Assembly (NCBI RefSeq): GCF_037076355.1
Contig: NZ_AP026968.1
Span: 1,628,501-1,692,500 of the forward strand
Origin: Streptococcus parapneumoniae
GTDB taxonomy: Bacteria; Bacillota; Bacilli; Lactobacillales; Streptococcaceae
Reading direction: 5' to 3'
Length of the DNA: 64,000 nt
Below, in pieces: positions 45,112 to 56,189 of the stretch. The notes under the pieces were generated by a model. That model had not been told where the DNA came from and did not search any database. It saw nothing but the letters and a program-made list of their open reading frames with translations. Made by a program: the position numbers and the translations under genes. The number at the start of each line of letters is the position of its first letter. Positions within the stretch are counted from its first letter, which is position 1.

Positions 45112-45945
45112 TTACAAAAAATCAAAAAAATCCTTCACATCCTCTACATACCCATGCTTTTCTATTAAGCTGGCTAAGAGTTCCAGATTGTGCCCCTGAT
45201 AGTTATCTTCACGACGTAGCTCTTCATACATTTCGATAAAGGGAAGCCCCTTGGATTTGGCCAATTCCAACTCCGCTTCATAGTCATAAGCGACTTTACG
45301 AAATAGGATATTTACCAATTCCCCATCTTCAACTTCTATCACGACATACTGGGCACGGTGATTTTTTAACGCCTCCCAATTAAAATAGGGCATGCCAATC
45401 GAACCTGGATTGATGATTTGTTGCCCTTGACTGCCATAACGAAGCAACTGCTTGTGAACATGACCATAGACTGCCACGTCAACTTCATCATCTAGGAGTT
45501 GGTCAAATTTCTCTGTATCATTCTCAACCAGTAGATCCCCACCATAATTTTTGTCAGGTAAATTATGAGAGATAGAAAAGCGCAGCCCCTCAACTTCTTT
45601 CTTTTCCAGCATAGGCAAGCTTCGTAGCCAGACAATCGTTGCAGGATCCATTCGCTCCATCAAGAACTGAGTCATTCGCATGAGCTGGATTTCTTGCGGA
45701 TTTTCCAAACCGTATTGCCCATCCAAGACCTCCAGGACACAATCATCCCAATTGCCTCGAACACTGGCTGTGATAGGAAGGTCCTTTAGCAGGGCGACTA
45801 AGTCATTTGCGCCTGGACCAGGGAGAAAAATGTCTCCCATAAGCCAGTATTCACTGACTCCTTGATTTTTAGCATCTGCAATCACTGCTTCTAGCGCCGT
45901 CGCATTTCCATGAATATCTGATAAAATTGCGATTTTATGGTTCAT
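45112..45945 (-). CDS. Metallophosphatase family protein (YfcE/MJ0936-like)
   Basis: A 277-residue calcineurin-like phosphoesterase: motif [42 protein letters not shown] and INPGSIGMP, in order. The natural substrate is unknown. It starts inside the uvrC coding end (11-nt overlap) with AAGGAA upstream, so it is translationally coupled to uvrC. Confidence 0.9.
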   Translation of the reverse strand: MNHKIAILSDIHGNATALEAVIADAKNQGVSEYWLMGDIFLPGPGANDLVALLKDLPITASVRGNWDDCVLEVLDGQYGLENPQEIQLMRMTQFLMERMDPATIVWLRSLPMLEKKEVEGLRFSISHNLPDKNYGGDLLVENDTEKFDQLLDDEVDVAVYGHVHKQLLRYGSQGQQIINPGSIGMPYFNWEALKNHRAQYVVIEVEDGELVNILFRKVAYDYEAELELAKSKGLPFIEMYEELRREDNYQGHNLELLASLIEKHGYVEDVKDFFDFL

Positions 45946-47782
45946 TGTAGTTTCCTTCCGTTTGGTAATCTACTCTTTCTTCTGCCACTTGAGGCAAGGC
46001 TTCTGACTCCTGCGGGTTCAACTTCCTCTGCACAGCCTCTGCGACTGCTCTAGGCACACCGACTTCGACAATCTCATCCACACTTGCTTCCTTAATTTTG
46101 GTCAGAGACTTGAAATGCTTCATGAGATTTTGCTTGCGTTTAGGTCCCAGACCGTCAATTCCATCCAGTTGTGAAGAAAAGGAATTTTTGGAGCGCAGTT
46201 GGCGATGGAAAGTAATGGCAAAGCGGTGCACCTCATCTTGAATGCGTTGGAGGAGGAAAAATTCCTGAGAATTGCGAGACAACTCCACCACCTCAAGCGG
46301 ATCTCCAAAGAGCAATTCATGGGTTTGGTGCTTATCATTCTTTTGCAGACCTGCAATGGGGATATCCAAGCCCAACTCCTCTTGGATTACTTGCTTGGCG
46401 ATATTGACCTGACCTTGCCCCCCATCAATGACAATCAAATCTGGCGGAGTCAAGCCGTCACGTTGAACTCGACCATAACGCCTGCGAATGACCTCTCTCA
46501 TGCTGGCATAATCGTCTGGACCGACAACCGTTTTTATCTTGTACTTACGATAATCCTTCTTACTTGGTTTACCGTTGACAAAGACCACCATGGCTGAAAC
46601 AGGACTGGTTCCCATGATATTGGAGTTATCAAAGGATTCGATGCGGACTGGTGTCGGGATTTGAAGCAAACGTCCCAGATTTTCAATAGCCCCTTGGGTC
46701 TTTTCAACAGATTTCTCTAGCAGGTTAAATTTCTGTTCTAGGCTGACTCGGGCATTCTTTATAGCTAGATTGACCAGTTGTTTTTTCTCACCACGCTGGG
46801 GTTTGATAATCTTGGTATCCACCAAGGCCTTGACGGCTTCTTCATCGATATCCTGCGGAATCAGTACCTCATTGGGAACCAGGTGAGATTTTTCTTGATA
46901 GAATTGTCCTACATAGGTTAGAAAATCCTCATCTGGATCATTGTAATAAGGGAAAAGATTGACATCTCGCTCAATGAGTTTTCCCTGACGAACAAAGAAA
47001 ACCTGAACACACATCCATCCCTTGTCCACATAGTAGCCAAAGACATCCCGATTTTGGAGATCCTTAGCCATGACCCGTTGCTTGGTCCGAAGCGTTCCAA
47101 TGGACTGAATCAGGTCACGGTATTCCGCCGCACGTTCAAATTCCATAGTCTGGGCTGCCGTTGCCATCTTGCCCTTGAGGTCATCGATAATTTGATCATC
47201 CTGCCCTTTCAGAAAATCAGAAACCTCCTGAGCCATAGACTTGAAATAGTCCTCATCCTTCTTACAGATGGTATGGGCCATACATTGGCCGATATGATAG
47301 TAAAAACAGACCTTAGACGGTGGATTGGTACACTTACGAAAAGGGAAAATCCGATCCAGTAGCCGCTTGATTTCATTGGCTGCCCCCACATCGGGATAAG
47401 GTCCAAAGTAGAGACCTCCGTCCTTTTTGACCTGTCGGGTGATAATTAAACGAGGATAGCGCTCATTAGTAATTTTGATGAAAGGATAGGACTTGTCATC
47501 CTTGAGCATGATATTGTACTTAGGCTTATTTTCCTTGATCAAGTTGATTTCTAGGAGAAGTGCCTCAATATTGGACTCCGTAACGATAAATTCAAAATCT
47601 ACAATTTCAGACACCAAGGCCTCTGTTTTGGTATCATGACTTCCACGGAAATAAGATCTTACGCGGTTACGCAGATTTTTAGCCTTTCCTACATAGATAA
47701 TGGTGCCGTTTTTATCCTTGTGAATGTAGCAACCAGGGCTGGTTGGCAAGAGCTCTAGTTTTGATTTAATCAAGTTATTCAT
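45935..47782 (-). CDS. uvrC: Excinuclease ABC subunit C
   Basis: A 615-residue UvrC. N-terminal GIY-YIG nuclease ([22 protein letters not shown]), UVR motif ([14 protein letters not shown]), RNase H-like nuclease ([12 protein letters not shown]...VIDGGQGQ) and a C-terminal helix-hairpin-helix. It makes both cuts in nucleotide excision repair. An extended -10 (TGCTATAAT) ends 6 nt before the ATG, so the mRNA may be leaderless. Confidence 0.97.
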   Translation of the reverse strand: MNNLIKSKLELLPTSPGCYIHKDKNGTIIYVGKAKNLRNRVRSYFRGSHDTKTEALVSEIVDFEFIVTESNIEALLLEINLIKENKPKYNIMLKDDKSYPFIKITNERYPRLIITRQVKKDGGLYFGPYPDVGAANEIKRLLDRIFPFRKCTNPPSKVCFYYHIGQCMAHTICKKDEDYFKSMAQEVSDFLKGQDDQIIDDLKGKMATAAQTMEFERAAEYRDLIQSIGTLRTKQRVMAKDLQNRDVFGYYVDKGWMCVQVFFVRQGKLIERDVNLFPYYNDPDEDFLTYVGQFYQEKSHLVPNEVLIPQDIDEEAVKALVDTKIIKPQRGEKKQLVNLAIKNARVSLEQKFNLLEKSVEKTQGAIENLGRLLQIPTPVRIESFDNSNIMGTSPVSAMVVFVNGKPSKKDYRKYKIKTVVGPDDYASMREVIRRRYGRVQRDGLTPPDLIVIDGGQGQVNIAKQVIQEELGLDIPIAGLQKNDKHQTHELLFGDPLEVVELSRNSQEFFLLQRIQDEVHRFAITFHRQLRSKNSFSSQLDGIDGLGPKRKQNLMKHFKSLTKIKEASVDEIVEVGVPRAVAEAVQRKLNPQESEALPQVAEERVDYQTEGNYNEP

Positions 47783-47788
47783 AGTTCC

Positions 47789-47797
47789 ATTATAGCA
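47789..47797 (-). promoter_or_regulatory. uvrC extended -10 promoter
   Basis: Minus strand TGCTATAAT. The predicted transcription start is the A of the uvrC ATG. Confidence 0.55.
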
Positions 47798-47825
47798 AAA
47801 AAGTAGGGAAAGATAGTCCCCTACT
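47797..47825 (-). terminator. Terminator after the matrixin gene
   Basis: AGTAGGG / CCCTACT stem with minus-strand TTTTTT; the gene stop codon lies in the stem. Confidence 0.8.
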
Positions 47826-48522
47826 CATTGGTCTCATATAATTTTCGAAGTCTTTCAACATCCTCTTCCTGGATACCATAAAAGGAACCTGCTGGTTGCA
47901 TGACAGACTTCTCATCTGTATGGTCCAAGCCAATCGCATGACCCAACTCATGTTCTGCCGTATGGACAAGGCGCTCATAGGAATAGCCATAGTTAGGATT
48001 GGACAGATAATAGTGATTCAACCGCACCGTGACAGACAAGAATTGTCCTGTTAAGAGATTGGTCTGACTTTCCGCCTCTCCTGCCACAGGAGTACCTCCG
48101 TCATTCATCTCCGTAGCCATAATATCTGCCTTGCCGGCCTCAGTCACGAGCTCAAAATTAAAAGCACCTGTTTGATTCCAATTCTGAATCGCTTCTACAT
48201 AAGCTTCTTGAAAGTGTGAATCCATCTGGGGATCCAAGTAAATACGAGCAGAAGCCTGTGGCCATCTTCCTTCAGAATGCTGGTGGCTATCTGTCTGATT
48301 CAACTTAGGCAGTTGCCCTGTTTTTTCCCATTGGTCAATACTTTGTTGACCAATCTTGACTGACCGCTCTGCTTGCTTTAGCGCTCCTTGAAAATCTCCG
48401 TTAAGATACCAGAGAAGTCCGAAAGCAAGAATACATAAGAGCACAACTAACCAAACCAGGCGCCAAAACAAACGCCAAACAAAAGAAAAGAAAGCTCCTA
48501 TCAAACGAAAAAGCCAGCGCAT
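47821..48522 (-). CDS. Matrixin-type zinc metalloprotease, membrane-anchored
   Basis: A 233-residue protein: a strong N-terminal TM helix (about 8-35), a linker, and a small catalytic domain with [15 protein letters not shown] (HExxHxxGxxH) followed by SVM, the Met-turn of matrixins. The orientation suggests the protease faces outside. Substrate unknown. GGAGG lies close to the ATG. It lies alone between BOX-linked murN and uvrC. Confidence 0.88.
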   Translation of the reverse strand: MRWLFRLIGAFFSFVWRLFWRLVWLVVLLCILAFGLLWYLNGDFQGALKQAERSVKIGQQSIDQWEKTGQLPKLNQTDSHQHSEGRWPQASARIYLDPQMDSHFQEAYVEAIQNWNQTGAFNFELVTEAGKADIMATEMNDGGTPVAGEAESQTNLLTGQFLSVTVRLNHYYLSNPNYGYSYERLVHTAEHELGHAIGLDHTDEKSVMQPAGSFYGIQEEDVERLRKLYETNE

Positions 48523-48601
48523 TTCCCTCCACCTTTCTAGAAAATAAAGACTATTTTACTAAAACAAGCTGAAAGAAAACTAAATACTGGCTTTTTCATC
48601 T

Positions 48602-48718
48602 TATACTCAATGAAAATCAAAGAGCCAAACTAGGAAGCTAGCCGCAGGCTGCTCAAAACACTGTTTTGAGGTTGCAGATAGAGCTGACGTGGTTTGAAGA
48701 GATTTTCGAAGAGTATTA
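48602..48718 (-). repeat. Short BOX element (A1 partial-B C1)
   Basis: TATACTC start and GAGTATTA end, but the boxB is deleted to about half (boxC runs into CTGACGTGGTTTGAAGAG). The final TTA is the murN stop codon. Confidence 0.9.
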
Positions 48719-49948
48719 ACGTCCTACTATTTTTTTGAATAACTGAATAGCTTTGTATTTTAAAGGTGATGGATGGTAACGGAAAGTTCCTGCTTTGCGT
48801 ACAATATAGCCATTAAAATTTTGTTTAAAACGCAAAACACCATCACTTCCATCAAAAATCCCTTGAATCCCTAGGAAGTTGTATTTAGGTATTCCACGTT
48901 TTATACTTTCCAACATAATATATTTTTGAAGCAGTGCAGGGGCATAGAATTTATTAAACTCAGTGTAGGAACCACTAAAGAGATAAGTCGTTTCCTGAGG
49001 CATATAAACAAATAAACTCCCGGCTAAAACAATATCTTCTTCTCCATATTTTTCAATCAAGTCTCGCGCTTCTGCTTTTCGAACTTCAAACGTTTCAAAT
49101 TGACTAGAATATTCTCTCAGTTGATTTTGTTTTTTTTCAGAATGAGGATTTTTACTCAAATCAAGTCGTAACTTGTCCAAGATTTCTTCTAGTTTACTTT
49201 GCTCACCTTGCAATTTGCTCATATAGTCCGAAAAATTCAAGCTTGCTATGAGAAACTCCGCTTGTTCTCCAAAAGCATCATAAAAATGCTCATAATATTC
49301 TAAACTTTTATCACTATATTCTCTACGTTCAGAGGTTTCTTTTGTGATATTCTTAAAAATCGATAGTTCTTCACGTTTTAACTTTTTCAACCGAATGCCA
49401 AAGGTTTCAGCCTTTTTCACCAAGGGTTTACCCTTTTTGCTAAAACTTTTAAGCAAATTCTTTTCAGTTAATTCAGTCAAATCTTTATAATATAACCAAT
49501 CCGGTTCTCCACCTGGATACCCTGTCGTCAACCCATCAAATTGATACCCTAAATCAGTCAAACCTTGAATAATACTTTTTTTCTCAGCATCTATTGGATT
49601 ACCTTGGCTATCAAAAGTTTGGTAAGTTTCATAAGGTTTTACAAGCAACTCTAATACACCATTTTGCTTGGCATATTCTTTTAACTCCGCATAAAAAGCC
49701 GGAAGAGCATCTTGTTGGGTATAAATCGGACCCGAATTGATCTCCATATGCAGACCACCCAGCATGGGCAAGCTATAAACCAGAGCTGCAACTTGAATCT
49801 CTCCTTCTTGTTTCAAAGCAAGATAAACAATTCGAGCCCCTCTTTTTTCTAGCAAATCCCCCATCTGGACAGATTGCATAAAGGAACGAGAAGAAACCTG
49901 ATCAGAATAAGCCTGAAACTCTTCTTTCGTGAGTGTAGTTAGTGCCAT
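48716..49948 (-). CDS. murN: Peptidoglycan branching aminoacyltransferase MurN
   Basis: A 410-residue FemABX-family ligase that adds the second amino acid (Ala) of the dipeptide branch on lipid II, using aminoacyl-tRNA. The Fem-type fold with a central helical coiled region (DYMSKLQGEQSKLEEIL) and YIMLESIKRGIPKYNFLGI near the C-terminus is visible. It starts 4 nt after murM and forms the murMN operon. Its TAA stop lies in a BOX element. Confidence 0.93.
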   Translation of the reverse strand: MALTTLTKEEFQAYSDQVSSRSFMQSVQMGDLLEKRGARIVYLALKQEGEIQVAALVYSLPMLGGLHMEINSGPIYTQQDALPAFYAELKEYAKQNGVLELLVKPYETYQTFDSQGNPIDAEKKSIIQGLTDLGYQFDGLTTGYPGGEPDWLYYKDLTELTEKNLLKSFSKKGKPLVKKAETFGIRLKKLKREELSIFKNITKETSERREYSDKSLEYYEHFYDAFGEQAEFLIASLNFSDYMSKLQGEQSKLEEILDKLRLDLSKNPHSEKKQNQLREYSSQFETFEVRKAEARDLIEKYGEEDIVLAGSLFVYMPQETTYLFSGSYTEFNKFYAPALLQKYIMLESIKRGIPKYNFLGIQGIFDGSDGVLRFKQNFNGYIVRKAGTFRYHPSPLKYKAIQLFKKIVGR

Positions 49949-49952
49949 ATAC

Positions 49953-51173
49953 TTACTTTCTATGTTTTTTTCTTAATGTTTTACGGAAATCAAGAGCAAG
50001 TCTTAACAGAGGATAGAGAGGATGGGTAGGTATTGTAAATTCACCCAAGTATTCTTCAATCGTTGGATTAAATTTTTCCTTAAAATGATAAAGTCCACCA
50101 TTGAGAGAGTTTTCAACACCACCTAAATTTTGCCAGACCATACCTCGCTCAAAGGCATAGCGAGCCGTTTCATACCAAGTTAAAATTGGTGCATTGTAAC
50201 GTTTAAAATCATCATCCATACCAGCATATAGATTGACAGAGGTAGTACCAAATTCCAAACTCAAAGTAGCCGCTAACGGAATGTTTGATTTTCCCATATT
50301 CATATATCCCTGCAAGAAATCTATTTCCTCTTCTAAACGTTCTTTTTCTTTTATATTTTCCTGAACTTTTGAAGGTTTGGTTGCATCATTAAATTTTTCT
50401 GCAACTACTCTATTTTTTTCTAACTGTTCTTCTAATTCTCTTAAACGCTTAGAAACATCCAAACTCGTTAGCGTGATATAGGAATCTTCTTTGAAGTTAT
50501 CTAATAACTTTTTATAATAGGCTTCATTCCTCAAATGAATCTCTTTTCGCTTCTCGGTTTTTTTCATCAAAAAGGAAAAAGACTCCAATAATTCAGTTCC
50601 ACCAAATTGAATCTCTACCCCCTTATTCCGTGCTGTTCGAATAGCCTGTTTTGTTGACTTGGAAAGTTTATCTTCTTCAAAATTTTCCTTATATATTTTC
50701 GCCTGAATACGAGGTTGAATGGTGTCTCCCATTTCCTCTGTTTTTCCTGACCACCTTACTCCCATTTGTTGCAAACTATCAATAATAGCCAGATTTTCAG
50801 GAAATTCTGTTTTTTCCTGATTGATTAAACTTTGAGATAGGCAAATACTTGGGTCAAAAGTCACAAAAATCGCTCTCTTACTGCGAGCATAAGACTTAAT
50901 GGACTGAATGACAAAACTCAAAAGTTCTGTATCCCCATAATCCAATATGGGTCCTCTTGGGATGTAAAACATTTTATAGCCTAGCGGAAGAGCTCTAATC
51001 AAAATACTAGCTGTCGCCAGTAATTTTTCTTCCCTGTAAACACCAAACTTCTCATGTTCCCAGTCAGACTTAACTTCCTCCCAAGCACTACTTTGTAATA
51101 CATTGCCTAATTCATGGTCTTTGACAAACTGATCATATTCTAATGTGGGAATGCCAATTTGATAACGGTACAT
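49953..51173 (-). CDS. murM: Peptidoglycan branching aminoacyltransferase MurM
   Basis: A 406-residue FemABX ligase that adds Ser or Ala as the first residue of the lipid II cross-bridge; it is needed for high-level penicillin resistance in pneumococcus. Features: MYRYQIGIPTLEYDQF start, FYIPRGPILDY, KSTKQAIRTARNKG, and VNLYAGMDDDFKRYNAP. The C-terminal half differs from the penicillin-susceptible sequence I remember (for example TIPTHPLYPLLRL), so a mosaic allele or a related species is possible. Remembered comparison only. Confidence 0.93.
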   Translation of the reverse strand: MYRYQIGIPTLEYDQFVKDHELGNVLQSSAWEEVKSDWEHEKFGVYREEKLLATASILIRALPLGYKMFYIPRGPILDYGDTELLSFVIQSIKSYARSKRAIFVTFDPSICLSQSLINQEKTEFPENLAIIDSLQQMGVRWSGKTEEMGDTIQPRIQAKIYKENFEEDKLSKSTKQAIRTARNKGVEIQFGGTELLESFSFLMKKTEKRKEIHLRNEAYYKKLLDNFKEDSYITLTSLDVSKRLRELEEQLEKNRVVAEKFNDATKPSKVQENIKEKERLEEEIDFLQGYMNMGKSNIPLAATLSLEFGTTSVNLYAGMDDDFKRYNAPILTWYETARYAFERGMVWQNLGGVENSLNGGLYHFKEKFNPTIEEYLGEFTIPTHPLYPLLRLALDFRKTLRKKHRK

Positions 51174-51284
51174 TTCCTACTCTCTTTCCTCCAGTATCTT
51201 ATTACTATTCTACTACTTTCGTTTGAAAAGTCTAGTGAAAACATATTTTATTTTAGTTCTACTCCCCCTATGCTGAAGTTCAAA

Positions 51285-52064
51285 CTAAGTCAATCTCTCT
51301 TCTAATTTGAAATCAATCGGTAGGGTTGCTAAAAAAACTTCCAATTGTTTTTCCCAGTAATACCATTCGTGAGTTCCAACGCTATGGCTATAGGTCACAT
51401 CAAAACCTAATTTTTTGAGATTTTTCACTGCTAGATTATTGGCTTCATACAAGAAATCCTGCTCGCCACACCAAGCCCACAGCTTGGTCTTTTTGTCCGA
51501 TTTTTTAGCCAAACTTTCAAGAGAATAGGAACTAGCTGTCCAATCTTTAATCTCCCCAAACACACCTCTCCAGTAAGCTGGTGTCCCCAGATTTTGGCTT
51601 TCAGGAGAAAACTCTTGAAAGCTAAGGGCGCCTGAAAAGCTAGCTGCACGAGAGAAACGATTTGTAGCAAGAGCCAGTTTAAAGCAGCCGTAGCCTCCCA
51701 TAGATAGACCAGCGATAAAGGTCTTTTCACGCTTGCTAGTCATATTAGGGAAGAAGCGTTTCAGAACCTCTGGCAATTCCTCTGCTAGAGCTGTATAATA
51801 GTCAAAACCATATTGGGTATCGGTGTACCAACCGTTGCTGGTATTGGGCATGACGACGATGAGGTTGGTTCCTCGAAGCAAGCGTTCTACATTGGTACGC
51901 TTGAGCCAGCTATTATGGTTGCCAGACATCCCGTGCAAGAGGTACAAGACTGGAATGTCTTTACAATCTGGTTCTTCCACTCGATTAGCATCAGGATAGA
52001 GGACATTCACTCCCCACTCCATATCCAAAACTTGTGAGTAATACTCGATTTTCATTACTGCCAT
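51285..52064 (-). CDS. estA: Tributyrin esterase EstA
   Basis: A 259-residue alpha/beta hydrolase: GXSXG is GLSMGGYG (Ser121), and the terminal His lies in [10 protein letters not shown]. It hydrolyses short acyl esters and, in pneumococcus, can deacetylate host-type glycan esters. GAGG lies 8 nt before the ATG. Confidence 0.92.
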   Translation of the reverse strand: MAVMKIEYYSQVLDMEWGVNVLYPDANRVEEPDCKDIPVLYLLHGMSGNHNSWLKRTNVERLLRGTNLIVVMPNTSNGWYTDTQYGFDYYTALAEELPEVLKRFFPNMTSKREKTFIAGLSMGGYGCFKLALATNRFSRAASFSGALSFQEFSPESQNLGTPAYWRGVFGEIKDWTASSYSLESLAKKSDKKTKLWAWCGEQDFLYEANNLAVKNLKKLGFDVTYSHSVGTHEWYYWEKQLEVFLATLPIDFKLEERLT

Positions 52065-52089
52065 AATTTTTTCCTCTATTTTTCTATAA

Positions 52090-52111
52090 GAAAAAGCCGA
52101 AACTCGACTTT
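52090..52111 (-). terminator. Terminator after rnjB
   Basis: Minus strand AAAGTCGA pairs with TTCGGCTTT (one G-U) and TTTTTC follows. Confidence 0.7.
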
Positions 52112-52131
52112 CTCTCTGTTTATTTCAAAGA

Positions 52132-53793
52132 TTATTTTGCTTCCATGACTACTGGTAAAATAGCTGGACGACGCTTAGTCTGGTCAAAGAGATACTTAGT
52201 TAAATTATCACGAACCTTCCCTTTAAGGTCTGCCCAGTCAAAGTCATCTCCTTGCAGATAGTCTTCTACCGTCTGGTTAATCAATTCTGAACTTTCACGG
52301 AGAATATCGCGGCTCTTCTTGAGATAAACAAATCCACGCGTGTGAACACGAGCCTTGGCCACAATTTTCTTCTCACGACGGTTAACGGTGATTGCGACGA
52401 TGAAAATACCATCCTCTGACAAGACCTTGCGGTCACGAAGAACCACATTTCCAACATCACCAATGGCATTCCCGTCAATCAAGACATCCCCTGCCGAAAC
52501 CGCTCCAGCTGGGACAAAGTCCCCATTCTCATAAGCCATGCTGGTTCCCTTTTTAGGAATGAAAATGCGTTCTGGCAACATACCTACTGCCATAGCAGCC
52601 TTAGCATGGGCATCCAACTCGCGGTATTCCCCTTGAATTGGGAAGAGATACTTAGGTTGCAAGAGATTGATCATCAACTGCAAATCACGCGCATTTCCGT
52701 GCCCTGATACATGTAAACTTTGGGTAATCAATTTGACAACCCCTCCTGCCTGATAAATCATATTTTCCACACGCGCAACGAAGGCTTCTTTAGCAATAGA
52801 CGGAGCCGTAGCAATATAGACCAGGTCCCCATCCTTGATTTCTACATAACGATGGCGACCAATCGACATCTTACGAAGTCCATTGATAGGTTCACCCATA
52901 CGACCTGTCTCAAGAATAATCAACTCATGGTCTTCAAAGCGAGACATATCTTTCGGCTTAATCAAGAGAATTTCGTTGGCTAAAGACAACTTCTTGAGAC
53001 GAATCGCTGTGCGGACGATATTTTCAATATCAAATCCTGTCAAGACGATACGTCGACCTGTTTTATCCGCAGCGTCAAAAATCTGCTGGATACGAGAAAG
53101 GTTACTGGAAACAGCTGCAACGATGATACGACCTTCCCAGTCAGCAATGGTTTGGGTAATTTCATCTCTAACTTCACTTTCACTAGCCACCTGAATATTG
53201 CTGTCCGCATTGGCCGAATCACTGAGGAGAGCCAGGACGCCGTCACGACCGATTTCTGCCAAACGAGCGAAGTCTGTCGCATAGGATTCACTAGCTGTCT
53301 GGTCAAATTTGAAGTCACCTGTATAAACGATGCTCCCTTCAGCTGTCTTCAAGACAATTCCCAGGCTCTCTGGAACGGAGTAAGTCGTAGGGAAGAAGGA
53401 AACCACTGTCCCACCAAAATCAATCTCCGTATCTTCATCAATAACATGAAAATCATTAAATTTCTTGACTGCGTCATTTCCTTTGACAAAGAGTTTTGCC
53501 AACTCAATGGTCAACTCAGAGCCAAATACAGGTACCTTGGCTTCAGCCAAGAGATAAGGCAGAGCACCAATAGCATCTGCATGTCCGTGAGTTAAAAATA
53601 CCCCAGCAATTCGATCTTTATTTTCAAAAAGGTAGTCCATCTTTGGAATCACCACATCGACCCCTAATTGTTCATTTTCGGGATATTTTAACCCTGCATT
53701 CAAAACAAAAATGGACTCTCCAATTTCAGCAATGTACATATTTTTCCCATTTTCACGTACACCACCAAGTGTTGTTAAACTAATATTACTCAT
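52132..53793 (-). CDS. rnjB: Ribonuclease J2
   Basis: A 553-residue metallo-beta-lactamase/beta-CASP RNase, working with RNase J1 in RNA decay and 5' processing. Order: beta-lactamase fold with FLTHGHADAIGA (residues 67-76), YTGDFKFDQ, the beta-CASP region, HVSGHGN and the C-terminal dimer domain. The usual HxHxDH signature reads HGHADA: the last His is Ala at 74, the change typical of J2, so this subunit is expected to have reduced activity by itself. Confidence 0.9.
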   Translation of the reverse strand: MSNISLTTLGGVRENGKNMYIAEIGESIFVLNAGLKYPENEQLGVDVVIPKMDYLFENKDRIAGVFLTHGHADAIGALPYLLAEAKVPVFGSELTIELAKLFVKGNDAVKKFNDFHVIDEDTEIDFGGTVVSFFPTTYSVPESLGIVLKTAEGSIVYTGDFKFDQTASESYATDFARLAEIGRDGVLALLSDSANADSNIQVASESEVRDEITQTIADWEGRIIVAAVSSNLSRIQQIFDAADKTGRRIVLTGFDIENIVRTAIRLKKLSLANEILLIKPKDMSRFEDHELIILETGRMGEPINGLRKMSIGRHRYVEIKDGDLVYIATAPSIAKEAFVARVENMIYQAGGVVKLITQSLHVSGHGNARDLQLMINLLQPKYLFPIQGEYRELDAHAKAAMAVGMLPERIFIPKKGTSMAYENGDFVPAGAVSAGDVLIDGNAIGDVGNVVLRDRKVLSEDGIFIVAITVNRREKKIVAKARVHTRGFVYLKKSRDILRESSELINQTVEDYLQGDDFDWADLKGKVRDNLTKYLFDQTKRRPAILPVVMEAK

Positions 53794-53931
53794 TTTTCCT
53801 CCAAAATCTTAGTTCATCTTGATTATAGGGTTGCTTGCCCTTTTATTCTAAAAGCACTATTACTTTTAGCCGAATCTTTTCTTACCATTATACCATTTTT
53901 TTGATGATTTTCAAAATGAAGATTTGTTTTC

Positions 53932-53958
53932 AAAAAAGAGCTGGTTTCCCAACTCTTT
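53932..53958 (-). terminator. Terminator after recJ
   Basis: Minus strand AAAGAG/CTCTTT with inner TTGG/CCAG, then TTTTTTG. Confidence 0.8.
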
Positions 53959-53966
53959 CCTATGAT

Positions 53967-56189
53967 CTACTCTTTTTCCATTAAAAAGTCATAAATTTCT
54001 TGCACGGTACCCAGCGCCATCATTTCTTGGTCTTTGACGGTTTGTTTGAGATTCTGGTAAATTTGACTTTCTCCGATTTCCCGCTTTGGTGCCTCTTTAT
54101 TCACTGTCATGACACCATCTTTGATCGTCACAAAGCCTAGCTCTTCAAATACTTGAATCATCTTGACCAGCAAGATTTGTTGGATATTAAGATAAGCTGC
54201 CAAATCTTTCAGCTTGTAGCGAATATCAAACTCTGGAAACTGGTAAATGGTCTTGTACAATTTGGCAAACTGCTCTCTAGTCCCATACCCTGTCAGATAG
54301 TAGGCCTTGTCAATATCATTTTTGAAATAGACAGCGGAAAAATTCTGTTTCTGAAAAATGGTCTTCAGCAGGGTAATATCCTCAGGAATGGTTTTCACGA
54401 CAATAGCTTCACTATCCGCAAGATTTGGCAGTTCTCCAGAAAAATCCAAGACTGGAACTCCTTCTGGCAAGACTGCATTTTTCCCACGAATGTTAAAGAG
54501 TTGAACACCCTCCACACGCGCATCTACCATCATCAACTGGAGAGCAGTTTGACCATTCCATTGATTGACAGACAATTTAACCGCCAACTCTAGATTCTTG
54601 GTTTGGGCAAATTCTGTTGCCCATCTACCTTGTCCAAAGGCTACCACTTCAAAACTAGCTTCCCCCTTAGAGATTTTCAGTTTGAGATGGGCATTGCCTG
54701 CCCCCATAGTACGGGCACTTTCGACCTGAAAATCCTTGATATAAAAGACAGGTTTCTGATTATCCATTCCAAAAGGTGCCAAGCGCTCAAAGTTCTTGAC
54801 TGTTTCAAGACTCAAAGTCTCCAAATCCAACTCTTCATCTAGGTTTAACTTATTCTTGCCAGCAGCATCTGCACCTTTTTCACGAACATAATCTTCCAAG
54901 ACCTGAGATAAATCTGAGAGTTTCTCCACTTCCAGCGTCATCCCTGCTGCACCAGCATGTCCACCAAAGGCGATAAAAAGATCTCGATGAGGATCCAGAG
55001 CCTCAAAAATATCTACTACTTCCACACTACGAGCACTGCCTTTGGCACGACCGTCTTCTATATTAAGAACAATGACTGTCTGTCCCAATTCTTCCAACAA
55101 ACGACCAGCCACGATTCCTAGAACCCCAGGATTCCAGCCTTCCTTGGCCAAGACTTGGACCTTCTTTTCAGGATCCACCATGGTCTTAGCTTCTTCATAA
55201 ATTGACTGGACGATTTCCTTGCGCTCTTCGTTTTTCTGATGAATCATAAGGGCAATCTCGTGAGCTTCCTCGTCGTCAAATCCAGTCAGCAAATCAATGG
55301 CTGGATTGGGATCGTCCAAGCGACCTAAGGCATTTAAACGAGGAGCAATCTGGAAACCAACTGTCTCTTCTGTCACTTCATTGGCAGCAATCCCAGCCAT
55401 ATCCAGCATTTCTTGTAGACCAATACGCTGAGTATGTCCCAACATTTCCAGACCATACTGAACCAAGATACGGTTCTCATCTGTCAAACTAACCATATCT
55501 GCAACGGTACCAATAGCGACCAAATCAAGCAATTCCACTTGCACTTCTTCTAACAGGGCACAAGCCAGCTTGAAGGCCACTCCACAACCCGCCAAATATT
55601 TGAAAGGATAGTCCGCATCTGGATGTTCAGGATGAACGATGGCATAGGCATCAGGTAAGGTTTCAGGCATGGAATGATGGTCAGTCACAATGACATCTAC
55701 TCCCATAGACTGGGCCAATTCAATAGCCTCGTGACCAGCAACCCCATTATCCACCGTCACAATCAAGGAAATTCCTTCTTGCTCGATAAAATATTTGTAA
55801 ACACTGGCATTAGGTCCATAACCGTCGGTAAAACGATTGGGAAGATAAACCCGGCACTCGGCACCAAGCTGTTCCAAACTTTCCTTAACAATCGAAGCCG
55901 AAGTCATACCATCCGCATCATAATCACCATAAACGAGAATATTTTCCCCTTCTTCAATGGCATGACGAATCCGTTCCACCGCCTTGTCCATATCATGGAG
56001 CAGATAAGGGTCGTGCAAGTCCTCCAAGGAAGGTTCTAAAAACTTCTTCAGACTTTCTTGGTCCTGAATCCCTCTCTCAAATAATAACCGAGCCACCTCA
56101 GGACCCAATCCAGCCTTCTTGGCTATCTTTGTAAAATCCGCATCTTCTACTTGCGGGGCAAACTGCCATTCATAAGTAGGTGTTATCAA
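53967..56189 (-). CDS. recJ: Single-stranded-DNA exonuclease RecJ
   Basis: A 740-residue DHH-family 5'-3' exonuclease: motif I YGDYDADGMTSA, motif III VTDHHSMPE, the DHHA1 domain with AFGGHAGAAG, an OB-like domain and a C-terminal winged region typical of streptococcal RecJ. It degrades ssDNA in recombination and repair. Start is uncertain: TTG (giving MITPTYEW) with GAGTGG 9 nt upstream is chosen; an in-frame GTG four codons earlier (56201) has no spaced ribosome site. Confidence 0.93.
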   Translation of the reverse strand: MITPTYEWQFAPQVEDADFTKIAKKAGLGPEVARLLFERGIQDQESLKKFLEPSLEDLHDPYLLHDMDKAVERIRHAIEEGENILVYGDYDADGMTSASIVKESLEQLGAECRVYLPNRFTDGYGPNASVYKYFIEQEGISLIVTVDNGVAGHEAIELAQSMGVDVIVTDHHSMPETLPDAYAIVHPEHPDADYPFKYLAGCGVAFKLACALLEEVQVELLDLVAIGTVADMVSLTDENRILVQYGLEMLGHTQRIGLQEMLDMAGIAANEVTEETVGFQIAPRLNALGRLDDPNPAIDLLTGFDDEEAHEIALMIHQKNEERKEIVQSIYEEAKTMVDPEKKVQVLAKEGWNPGVLGIVAGRLLEELGQTVIVLNIEDGRAKGSARSVEVVDIFEALDPHRDLFIAFGGHAGAAGMTLEVEKLSDLSQVLEDYVREKGADAAGKNKLNLDEELDLETLSLETVKNFERLAPFGMDNQKPVFYIKDFQVESARTMGAGNAHLKLKISKGEASFEVVAFGQGRWATEFAQTKNLELAVKLSVNQWNGQTALQLMMVDARVEGVQLFNIRGKNAVLPEGVPVLDFSGELPNLADSEAIVVKTIPEDITLLKTIFQKQNFSAVYFKNDIDKAYYLTGYGTREQFAKLYKTIYQFPEFDIRYKLKDLAAYLNIQQILLVKMIQVFEELGFVTIKDGVMTVNKEAPKREIGESQIYQNLKQTVKDQEMMALGTVQEIYDFLMEKE

